From assembly GCA_030636965.1 (NCBI GenBank), contig DAOVVW010000064.1, forward strand, positions 1 to 6,086: a stretch of 6,086 nucleotides of DNA, read 5' to 3'. Under the pieces are notes generated by a model. It worked only from the letters and a program-made list of their open reading frames with translations. It searched no databases and was not told the DNA's origin. How positions within the stretch are numbered: position 1 is the stretch's first letter; every line of letters starts with the position of its first letter. The DNA is from Pseudomonadota bacterium. GTDB lineage: Bacteria; BMS3Abin14. Shown here piece after piece: positions 1 through 5,821 of the stretch. The position numbers and the translations under genes are program-made.

Positions 1-931
1 CAGAACAGAACTCGCCTTCAGGTTTGCAGAGGGGCAGGGGGATCTCAGAGGACGAATAAGGATGGACGAGGGTACTTTTCAGCGTGAGATAGATATAGAC
101 AATCTCCTGGCTCTCTTAAGAGACAAGAACGTGTTTTCCACCGATGAAGAACGGGTCCAGGAGGGTAAGGGAAGCTGGCTATCCCTGGATATTGAGATGG
201 AAATGGTAAACCCCCTTGATGTAGATATCAAGCTTCTTCGAGGTGAGGCAACAGGTGCTCTGCGTCTTTATGGAACTGCGGCAAGGCCGGTAATGGCCGG
301 GCGTCTCGAGATGAACAACGGGGTGATTATCTACCGCGGTCATAACTTCGACGTTACCCAGGGGTCTGTGGGTTTTTTCAATCCACAAAAGATCGAGCCT
401 AATTTCGAATTTACGGCCAAGACCAATGTGTCCGGATTCGATCGAAATGGTGTGGTCAGAGATTATGTCGTGGAACTTGTCGCAACAGGTATTCCGTCCA
501 AGTTCAAACTGGAGCTGTACTCCAACCCGAGCCTCAACCAGATTGACATAATCTCCCTTCTGACATGGGGTGTGGTGGGAGAGGATGCGTTTGGAGGTAG
601 TAGCAACGTGACCGCTGTGGAAGCAACGCTTCTTCTCACAAAAGAACTCAGGGGTAAATTTGAGAGCGAAGTGGAGAGGATCGTAGGCTTTGACCGCTTT
701 GTAATAGACCCAACAGCTGTTTCATCAACAGGCGAGCGGCAGCCGAGGATCCAGGTGGACAAGAAACTGAGCGACAGGCTGTCCCTCACAATGACAACTC
801 CCATTATAGCGGGGGAGGGTCAGGAAGTACTGCTCAGATACAAGGTTTCCGATATCATCTCCCTTGTAGGCGAGCAACAAAGTGAAGGGGAGTTCGGTCT
901 GGACCTGGATTTCCAATTCGAGATTCCGTGA
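1..931 (+). CDS. tamB: TamB-like translocation/assembly module protein, C-terminal part (5' end outside window)
   Basis: The reading frame is open from base 2 to the TGA at 929-931, giving 309 visible residues. The ATG at 62 is internal, because the 20 codons before it read naturally as TamB-type sequence, so the gene is truncated by the window edge. The visible part is the C-terminal DUF490/TamB domain: alternating beta strands, the segment NGVIIYRG followed by FDVTQGSVGFFNP (about bases 317-390), a 'SNPSLNQIDIISLLTWG' segment (about 512-570), and a C-terminal tail with LVGEQQSEGEFGLDLDFQFE. These closely resemble the family's conserved C-terminal blocks. Known family role: a very long inner-membrane-anchored periplasmic protein that bridges to an Omp85 partner and is linked to outer-membrane protein assembly and phospholipid transport. 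The stop overlaps the next gene's start (TGATG), so translation is probably coupled to that Omp85 gene, the expected partner. Family assignment is strong; exact substrate is unknown. Confidence 0.93.
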   Translation, partial: RTELAFRFAEGQGDLRGRIRMDEGTFQREIDIDNLLALLRDKNVFSTDEERVQEGKGSWLSLDIEMEMVNPLDVDIKLLRGEATGALRLYGTAARPVMAGRLEMNNGVIIYRGHNFDVTQGSVGFFNPQKIEPNFEFTAKTNVSGFDRNGVVRDYVVELVATGIPSKFKLELYSNPSLNQIDIISLLTWGVVGEDAFGGSSNVTAVEATLLLTKELRGKFESEVERIVGFDRFVIDPTAVSSTGERQPRIQVDKKLSDRLSLTMTTPIIAGEGQEVLLRYKVSDIISLVGEQQSEGEFGLDLDFQFEIP

Positions 932-3681
932 TGAGAAGGATCCTTCTCTTTTCTATAGTCATATCTCTCGCCATTGGTGTAGGTACGCTCTGGGCAGAGG
1001 TGATGAAACCTCTTCTTGATCTCTCCGGAGTGCCCATAGTAACCCTCGATTTTGAAGGTGCCGAGATCTCAAAGGATGAATTTTCTGCACTCCTTTCCAT
1101 GTCAGTAGGAGATCCCCTCGTGCCGGCCAGGGTAAGTGAGAGTGTTGTCAATCTGTACAGAAGCGGCCGTTTCCAGAGTGTTTCTGTTTTTGCAAGGCAA
1201 GTTCAAGGTGGCGTAAAGATCCTGTTCCGCCTGCAGCACAAGAGATGGCTTGGACAGGTTCGCTTTGAGGGAAATCTCAGTTTGTCCAATGGTGATCTGA
1301 CCAGGAAGATCCTTCTGAGGCGTGACGAAGAGGTCAATTTAGAAGACCTTGAGAAGAATAGAAAGATGATCGAGAATTATTATGCGTACAGGGGATTTAC
1401 ACAAGCTCAGATCGCGTACCGCACTGAGGCGGATGAGCTGCACAGGATCAATCTCGTTTTCCAGATTATTGAAGGACTACAATCACGAGTCAGGGAAATT
1501 CTTCTGCAGGGAAATATGAAAATTTCGCGGTTTCGGTTTCTCAATCTCCTGTCGACAAGGCTCGGCGGAAAGTTCGACGGGCGACGATCAGACCGGGATA
1601 GGGAGAAGATATCCCGATATCTGGAAAAGAAGGGCTACTACTTTGCCGAGGTCGATTATTCCATGAAGCGTATCCCGGGTGAGGAGGTTGGAGTAGCCGT
1701 AACAGTTTCTGTAGATACAGGCCCTCATTATCTGCTCAACGTCAGAACAAGAGGCGACCACAAGACGAAAAAACTGAATAAGTGGGTGCGGGAGGCCTTT
1801 ATGGATGAGAAAACCCGGAAGGCTGCCATGGAGGTCTCCGCCGCGAGGATACGCGATTATTTCCTTGATTTCGGCTATCCCTTCGTATCTATGGAGTGGA
1901 GCAATGAGAGTGATGAGGCCAATGAGGGTGATGAGGCAGGTGATGTTAATCTCACACTCACCATCGATGAAGGCTGGTTCTCGAAGGTGGGCGAAATATC
2001 AGTAACTGGTGTTGAGGCGCTCACAGTACAGGATATTGGAAACACCCTTGGAATCTTAACGGGTGAACCCTTTGTCAGGTCCAGGCTGGAAGCCGGAATT
2101 GAAAATCTTGAAGGCATGTACAGGGAGCGCGGCTATCTGTCCGCTGATGTCAGTCTTGAACCGCTCAACTTTCTGCCTTCGGATAGCGAAAGGACGGTGC
2201 CCATCGGGATAGTGGTAAAAGAGGGGATCCAGACCACGATTGGCAGCATAAGGATCAACGGAGGTATGTATCATGAAACAGAGGTCAGGGACATTATGGG
2301 ACTGCATGTCGGCGACCCGTTCGTTCCGGAGAACCTGGTCAGAGGCAGAGAGGCACTCCTTGACAGGTTTTCGCAAGATGCTTACCTGTATGGTACGGTT
2401 GCGGTTAACGAACCCCTGGTGAGCGGTAGCCGCAGGGTAGATATTGTGGTGGGCCTCAGCGAGGGTCCGTTGGTACACCTGGGTTCAGTTGTGATAATCG
2501 GAAACAGTGAGGTAAACACCAAGATCATCAGGTTAGCTATTGACCTTGACAGGGGCGAGGCACTGACCCTGGAAAAGATCCTGGAGGCTCAGGAGCGAAT
2601 ATACAAGCTGGGAGTGTTTAGTTCTGTAGAGATAAGGCTCGCTGAGCCTGAGGTGGAATCTCAGGTGAAGGATCTCATAGTAAAAGTGAAGGAACGAAAG
2701 CGCTATGTTATCGGGCTCAAAGTGGGGTATGGAAACGAAGACCTTCTCAGGGGTGAGTTCTCATTGACCAACCGAAACGTTGCCGACATGGCCAGATCGC
2801 TTAAACTGAGGCTCAGAAAGAGCAGCAGGGAGGATCTTGAATCGATCACATACCATCAGCCGTGGTTTTTGAGCAGAAATATAGAGTTTTCCGTTTCCGT
2901 TAGCGACATTCGGGAGGAAAGGGAGAGTTTCACCCGCGATACAGAGGCAATATCAGTCAATGTGAAAAGAGAGATCTCTGAAAAGACTACAGCCAGACTG
3001 GAATACAGTTTCGAGAGTCTGCAGTTGAGTGATGTTTCCCCCGGCGCTCGACTGTCTCCCGAAGACGAGGGGCAGATTGATGTGGGGGCTATTATCCCGG
3101 AGATCATCCACGATAGTCGCGACGATTTTTTCGAACCCACCAGGGGGGTGCTCTCCAACATCAGGCTGGAGATCGCTGCGAAAGCTCTGCTTTCAGAAAC
3201 GCAGTTCTATAAAGTAGAAGCAGGTTCGCGAAGGTATCTGTCTTTTGGTGATAACCTGATCGTTGCGGCGATCTTACGCCTCGGTGTCGTTAAAAGCTAT
3301 GGTGATAGCGATGAGGTCATCATAAGCAAACGCTTTTTCCTGGGGGGACAGAACTCTGTGAGAGGATACGCCCTTGACGACCTCGGTCCGAAAGATTCAA
3401 CCGGTGAACCCATAGGCGGCAATTACATGATCAACTTCAATACGGAGCTGCGCCGTCCCCTGTATCGTTCCATAAAAGGTGTAGTTTTCCTGGATACGGG
3501 AAGCCTTTGGCTCGATCAGGCGCCCCATAATGACACAACCTTGAGGGTTTCAGCGGGACTTGGGCTAAGGTGGTCGTCCCCCATCGGACCTCTCAGCCTG
3601 GATTACGGGTATAAACTCAATCCTGCTACTGAGGAGGAGGAGAAGTTCAGGATACATGTTTCTATCGGACACGCCTTCTAA
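931..3681 (+). CDS. Omp85-family outer-membrane assembly protein (BamA/TamA-like) with about seven POTRA repeats
   Basis: The 916-residue product starts at the ATG overlapping the tamB stop; a GTG at 928, one codon earlier, is the alternative start. No clear Shine-Dalgarno is visible, so coupling to tamB is likely. A signal peptide covers residues 1-22 (MRRILLFSIV..., predicted cut after LWA). Seven POTRA-like units follow by my reading: about 35-105, 106-184, 185-266, 267-349, 350-434, 435-513 and 514-591. Most show a terminal G-Y/F turn and a closing beta strand ending in 'EG' or similar. The barrel spans about 592-916 and carries the Omp85 signature VRGY (810-813), FLDTG (853-857, the (F/G)xDxG motif), the late GPLSLDYGYKLN segment and a terminal Phe typical of a beta-signal. 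Family role: folding and insertion of outer-membrane barrels. E. coli BamA has five POTRA domains and TamA three, so this protein is longer than both. Linkage to tamB suggests a TamA-like role, whereas the length suggests BamA; I cannot separate them without the rest of the genome. POTRA 4 contains an acidic tandem duplication. Confidence 0.93.
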   Translation: MRRILLFSIVISLAIGVGTLWAEVMKPLLDLSGVPIVTLDFEGAEISKDEFSALLSMSVGDPLVPARVSESVVNLYRSGRFQSVSVFARQVQGGVKILFRLQHKRWLGQVRFEGNLSLSNGDLTRKILLRRDEEVNLEDLEKNRKMIENYYAYRGFTQAQIAYRTEADELHRINLVFQIIEGLQSRVREILLQGNMKISRFRFLNLLSTRLGGKFDGRRSDRDREKISRYLEKKGYYFAEVDYSMKRIPGEEVGVAVTVSVDTGPHYLLNVRTRGDHKTKKLNKWVREAFMDEKTRKAAMEVSAARIRDYFLDFGYPFVSMEWSNESDEANEGDEAGDVNLTLTIDEGWFSKVGEISVTGVEALTVQDIGNTLGILTGEPFVRSRLEAGIENLEGMYRERGYLSADVSLEPLNFLPSDSERTVPIGIVVKEGIQTTIGSIRINGGMYHETEVRDIMGLHVGDPFVPENLVRGREALLDRFSQDAYLYGTVAVNEPLVSGSRRVDIVVGLSEGPLVHLGSVVIIGNSEVNTKIIRLAIDLDRGEALTLEKILEAQERIYKLGVFSSVEIRLAEPEVESQVKDLIVKVKERKRYVIGLKVGYGNEDLLRGEFSLTNRNVADMARSLKLRLRKSSREDLESITYHQPWFLSRNIEFSVSVSDIREERESFTRDTEAISVNVKREISEKTTARLEYSFESLQLSDVSPGARLSPEDEGQIDVGAIIPEIIHDSRDDFFEPTRGVLSNIRLEIAAKALLSETQFYKVEAGSRRYLSFGDNLIVAAILRLGVVKSYGDSDEVIISKRFFLGGQNSVRGYALDDLGPKDSTGEPIGGNYMINFNTELRRPLYRSIKGVVFLDTGSLWLDQAPHNDTTLRVSAGLGLRWSSPIGPLSLDYGYKLNPATEEEEKFRIHVSIGHAF
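1903..1938 (+). repeat. 18-bp in-frame tandem duplication in the Omp85 gene
   Basis: Two adjacent 18-base units, AATGAGAGTGATGAGGCC and AATGAGGGTGATGAGGCA, match at 16 of 18 positions. They encode NESDEA-NEGDEA followed by GD, residues 325-338 of the Omp85 protein. This is an acidic insertion in the loop before the last beta strand of POTRA 4. The reading frame is kept. Confidence 0.85.
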
Positions 3682-3686
3682 GAGCA

Positions 3687-3714
3687 GTTCAACGTTCAAA
3701 GTTCAACGTTTACC
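3687..3714 (+). repeat. Left heptanucleotide tandem repeat cluster (GTTCAAC type)
   Basis: Four consecutive 7-mers are readable: GTTCAAC, GTTCAAA, GTTCAAC and GTTTACC. It begins five bases after the Omp85 stop codon. The 21 bases at 3694-3714 match the reverse complement of 3860-3880 at 19 positions, so the two clusters could pair into a long imperfect stem. Confidence 0.8.
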
Positions 3715-3852
3715 AAAACCCCATCAGATATAGATAGAAGGTAGACGTGAGTTGTCGGATAGATAATCTGAGCGTGAGCGAACTTGTATTATAGATGTAT
3801 TTTAGTACAGGAATTGTTATGTGCGCTTTGATAAGTGGGTTTGGAAAATGAC

Positions 3853-3880
3853 GTTGAACGTTAAACGTTGAACCTTGAAC
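3853..3880 (-). repeat. Right heptanucleotide tandem repeat cluster, inverted relative to the left one
   Basis: On the minus strand this reads GTTCAAG, GTTCAAC, GTTTAAC and GTTCAAC. It uses the same heptad period and consensus as 3687-3714 but in inverted orientation. It lies 25 bases beyond the stop codon of the leftward response-regulator gene. Confidence 0.8.
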
Positions 3881-3905
3881 GATAGGGGTTTACCAGGATC
3901 AGAAA

Positions 3906-4496
3906 CTATCTCTCAGGCTCAGCACCTGAACCCTCCTCCAGGATCCGCTGGATGCGTTCGAAGGCTACAGATGGGTCGAGACTTTTATCCAGGAAGCCTG
4001 AGGCTCCCATATTTTTTACTATCTGTATGTCGTCGTGGCTGTCGTGGACACCGGTCATGACAACGACAGGCGGGAAGGATTCACCCGATTTGGACAGATA
4101 CTCAAGGACACCGAATCCCGAAAGGCGCGGCATCTGGAGGTCCAGGAGTATGAGCTGGAACGATTCCGGAGAGGCTTCGTACATTTCCAGCGCTTCCTGT
4201 CCATCTGCGGCTGTTTTGACTTTGAAACCGTGATTTATGAGAAGATCGGACATCAGAGCCCTGAAAAACTCGGTGTCATCGGCCAGAAGGATGAACTTGT
4301 CATCGTCGGAAGGTTTAGCAACAGGTTGGGCCTGGGCGGCGGTTTCTTCCATAAGTTTGTAGTTCTTCCACCCATCCGGCAGGTTTACAGAGATCTTTGT
4401 CTGACAGCCGCTGCACTGGATGCGGAACCCCTGTTCGGGGATCTTGTCTGTATCGAAGGTATATTCCTTTGCGCAGAGTGGGCAGATAAGTTTCAT
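3906..4496 (-). CDS. Zinc-ribbon (MJ0042-type) / CheY-like receiver response regulator
   Basis: The product is 196 residues from the chosen ATG at 4496. An in-frame ATG at 4526 would add ten residues, but the family's zinc ribbon normally begins right at M-x-x-x-C-P-x-C, here MKLICPLC, and a promoter-like element overlaps the upstream ATG. Domain 1 (about 1-40) has Cys 5, 8, 28 and 31 in two CxxC pairs, as in MJ0042-type zinc ribbons. A polar linker (about 41-65) rich in Glu, Ala and Gln follows. Domain 2 (about 66-190) is a receiver with the acidic pair Asp73/Asp74, phospho-acceptor Asp119 in LLLDLQMP, Thr148 in VMTG and Lys171 in LDKS, so all key residues for phosphorylation are present. 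There is no DNA-binding or enzymatic output domain. The protein is predicted cytosolic and probably signals through protein contacts or the zinc ribbon. No histidine kinase is adjacent, so its partner is unknown. The gene converges on the Omp85 gene and is transcribed divergently from the SurA-like gene. Confidence 0.9.
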   Translation of the reverse strand: MKLICPLCAKEYTFDTDKIPEQGFRIQCSGCQTKISVNLPDGWKNYKLMEETAAQAQPVAKPSDDDKFILLADDTEFFRALMSDLLINHGFKVKTAADGQEALEMYEASPESFQLILLDLQMPRLSGFGVLEYLSKSGESFPPVVVMTGVHDSHDDIQIVKNMGASGFLDKSLDPSVAFERIQRILEEGSGAEPER

Positions 4497-4506
4497 AACG
4501 TGTTGG

Positions 4507-4536
4507 AAAATAGCAGGAAGTACCATGATATGTCAA
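4507..4536 (-). promoter_or_regulatory. Candidate sigma70-type promoter for the response-regulator gene
   Basis: On the minus strand a perfect TTGACA (4536-4531) is followed after 18 bases by TATTTT (4512-4507), four of six matches to the -10 consensus. Initiation would fall near 4500, only a few bases before the ATG at 4496, so the message would have almost no leader. It supports the 4496 start over 4526, but the -10 match is weak. Confidence 0.35.
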
Positions 4537-4595
4537 TCCAATCATCAAAAAATGGCACATACGACAAAAGGATTTAATGATGTGGTTGATTGACA
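4531..4595. repeat. Hyphenated inverted repeat in the divergent promoter region
   Basis: TGTCAATC at 4531-4538 is the exact reverse complement of GATTGACA at 4588-4595. The similarity continues inward imperfectly to ATCA at 4544-4547 and TGAT at 4578-4581. The arms contain the candidate -35 boxes of both divergent genes, so the symmetry may simply reflect two outward promoters or may be an operator. Confidence 0.5.
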
Positions 4596-4619
4596 GTTCT
4601 GAGCACTATGGAATAAACT
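4590..4619 (+). promoter_or_regulatory. Candidate sigma70-type promoter for the surA-like/queD operon
   Basis: A perfect TTGACA (4590-4595) is followed after 18 bases by TAAACT (4614-4619), four of six matches to TATAAT. Predicted initiation at about 4626 is nearly at the ATG at 4629, implying a leaderless or very short-leader message; no strong Shine-Dalgarno precedes that ATG, only GGAA at 4610-4613. The exact -10 is uncertain. Confidence 0.35.
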
Positions 4620-4628
4620 TTCACTATT

Positions 4629-5327
4629 ATGGATACTCATAAACGCTCAACTAGCAGCCTGACGGCTCCTCTTGTCATTGTGATACCGGTTCTACTGTCA
4701 GCGGTTATTTTTTTCGCTGCCCCCGTAAAGGCCGTGCACATGCCGTTTCCCGAATGGACGGAGGTTGACAGGATAGTGGCTACTATAAATGGCAATCCGG
4801 TACTGTTGAGCGATCTCATGATCGAGCATGAATTTGGGCTGTTGGAACATCCAGAGAGGGAGGCCGATAGTATCGATGACTTGATTGAGCCGTTCCTGAA
4901 CCGCTTGTTGATCATGGAGGAGATCGGTGAGGTGGGCGGGTTCAGCATATACAAGACCCAGGCGGAAGGGGCATTCAGGGGCTACATGATGACTTTTGGC
5001 GGCGACAGCGCCTTCAGAAGCAAAACTGAGGAATGGGGTGCGGAACCTGCAGACATAAAACGGCGACTGACTCGCGCGCTCACGGCTTCTCTGTATACCG
5101 AAAGCCGGATCCGGTTCTTTGTGAACATTCTCCCCTCTGATATTGAAGATGCCTACAGGAAAGATCCTGATAGATGGGGAGAGGGTTCTCTTTTTGCCAT
5201 CTGGAATACAATAAAGGAGACCCTGCAAGGGGAAGCTTTCAAAAGGGAACGGAACCGGTGGCTCGCCAGCCTGAAAACGCGGTATAATCTACACATGATC
5301 AATGGTAATAATGGGGAACTCCAGTGA
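4629..5327 (+). CDS. SurA-like periplasmic chaperone lacking the parvulin (PPIase) domain
   Basis: The product has 232 residues. An N-terminal signal peptide is clear: basic start (HKR), hydrophobic core at about 11-31 and likely cleavage after VKA at 35, so it is predicted periplasmic. I see no lipobox Cys. After the signal comes VDRIVATINGNPVLLSDL (46-63), the hallmark opening of SurA/PpiC-type N-terminal chaperone domains, then helices to about 168 rich in charged residues. In SurA-type proteins a parvulin domain is expected after the 'DIEDAYRKDPDRWG' step (171-184). Here the chain goes directly to a final helix (about 190-222, with ERNRWLASLKTRYNLHMI) resembling SurA's C-terminal helix. 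The inferred role is holding unfolded outer-membrane proteins without prolyl isomerase activity, consistent with the nearby tamB and Omp85 genes. The last codons overlap queD, so the two are probably coupled. The fold assignment rests mainly on the N-terminal motif and topology. Confidence 0.78.
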   Translation: MDTHKRSTSSLTAPLVIVIPVLLSAVIFFAAPVKAVHMPFPEWTEVDRIVATINGNPVLLSDLMIEHEFGLLEHPEREADSIDDLIEPFLNRLLIMEEIGEVGGFSIYKTQAEGAFRGYMMTFGGDSAFRSKTEEWGAEPADIKRRLTRALTASLYTESRIRFFVNILPSDIEDAYRKDPDRWGEGSLFAIWNTIKETLQGEAFKRERNRWLASLKTRYNLHMINGNNGELQ

Positions 5328-5713
5328 AGTACAACCTGGTTGTCAAAGGAGTATTTTCGGCTGCGCACAGGCTGATGGGAAGCGGCGGCAAGTGCGAAAA
5401 TATGCACGGTCATAACTTCAGGGTGGAGCTGACAGTGGGCGGTAATGATCTGGGTGATGCCGGTATGCTGATAGACTTTTCGGACTTGAAGGGAATCCTT
5501 TCCCGGATCCTGAAAGACCTGGATCACTCCGATCTGAATACACTGGAACCCTTCAGGGAGAAAAGCCCATCATCGGAATCAATTGCTGAATATATATTCG
5601 GGCGTGCGGAACTGGATCTCACTGGGTCCAGTGCCGAAGTTATGTCAGTTACAGTTGCGGAGTCGGATACCGCATACGCCACCTATATATCACAGAGAAA
5701 TGGTCCTGCCTGA
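5324..5713 (+). CDS. queD: 6-carboxy-5,6,7,8-tetrahydropterin synthase (QueD / PTPS family)
   Basis: The 129-residue product starts at a GTG overlapping the previous stop (GTGA), preceded by GGGGAA at 5313-5318, a plausible ribosome site. The expected family motifs appear in order: FSAAH with zinc ligand His15; KCENMHGHNF with catalytic-type Cys24 and zinc ligands His28 and His30; the LIDFSDLK stretch (49-56); DLDHSDLN with Asp67/His68 of the catalytic relay; PSSESIAEYI (82-91); and VAESDTAYATY with the substrate-binding Glu113. The Cys-x3-His-x-His spacing matches bacterial QueD, which converts dihydroneopterin triphosphate to 6-carboxytetrahydropterin for queuosine (7-deazaguanine) biosynthesis. 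The length is typical. The paralogous eukaryote-type 6-pyruvoyl-tetrahydropterin synthase is less likely in this context. No queE, queC or queF gene is in the window. The protein is predicted cytosolic, unlike its exported upstream neighbour. Confidence 0.93.
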   Translation: MKYNLVVKGVFSAAHRLMGSGGKCENMHGHNFRVELTVGGNDLGDAGMLIDFSDLKGILSRILKDLDHSDLNTLEPFREKSPSSESIAEYIFGRAELDLTGSSAEVMSVTVAESDTAYATYISQRNGPA

Positions 5714-5807
5714 TGGGCTTTAACAGGATATCAGAAGTGACGTCCAGTGGGTCTGAGGAACAATAGGACCAGAGCGGAACTACTGAGCCGCCCAACAGGG
5801 CAGAAGA

Positions 5808-5813
5808 AAGGTG
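5808..5813 (+). promoter_or_regulatory. Ribosome-binding site deciding the amidohydrolase start
   Basis: AAGGTG lies eight bases before the ATG at 5822 and is the best Shine-Dalgarno match near the gene. It favours that ATG over the in-frame GTG at 5747. Confidence 0.6.
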
Positions 5814-5821
5814 ACGATAAA

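Larger units (their letters stand above)
3682..3905. other. Convergent intergenic region bounded by inverted heptad-repeat clusters
   Basis: This 224-base spacer lies between the 3' ends of the rightward Omp85 gene and the leftward response-regulator gene. I find no plausible coding sequence in it. Two clusters of tandem 7-mers sit near its ends in opposite orientation, with about 140 bases of AT-richer, otherwise featureless sequence between them. A short pair of sequences, AAACCCCATC at 3716-3725 and GATAGGGGTTT at 3881-3891, is also roughly complementary. The 8-mer GTTTACCA occurs as a direct repeat at 3708-3715 and 3888-3895. The layout could be a miniature mobile element, a REP-like element or a long-stem structure at the converging transcript ends; the sequence alone does not decide. 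Confidence 0.6.

Noticed and set aside
2056..2478. A 140-codon minus-strand open frame within the Omp85 gene
   Set aside because: It is a shadow of the POTRA 5-6 coding sequence with no start signal or domain.
3682..3720. Rho-independent terminator after the Omp85 gene
   Set aside because: AACGTT can form a short AT-rich stem here, but there is no GC-rich stem and no following T run.
3752..3830. Possible promoter or small RNA in the AT-rich core of the convergent spacer
   Set aside because: No -35/-10 pair with proper spacing is visible, and no structured RNA could be recognised.
3687..3880. CRISPR-like repeat array
   Set aside because: The repeats are seven bases with no spacers and the two clusters are inverted, so this is not a CRISPR array.
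4035..4577. A 180-codon plus-strand open frame opposite the response-regulator gene
   Set aside because: It lies antisense to a protein with a complete set of zinc-ribbon and receiver motifs, its translation shows no recognisable domain, and it overlaps the divergent promoter region.
4698..5228. A 176-codon minus-strand open frame opposite the SurA-like gene
   Set aside because: The plus strand carries a signal peptide and the SurA motif and is coupled to queD; the antisense translation is low-complexity and unrecognisable.
5713..5766. A 17-codon open frame starting at an ATG overlapping the queD stop
   Set aside because: It is too short, has no recognisable sequence and could easily arise by chance; only the TGATG overlap spoke for it.
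5790..5801. GCCC-AACA-GGGC hairpin between queD and the amidohydrolase gene as a terminator
   Set aside because: The stem is only four base pairs and no T run follows.
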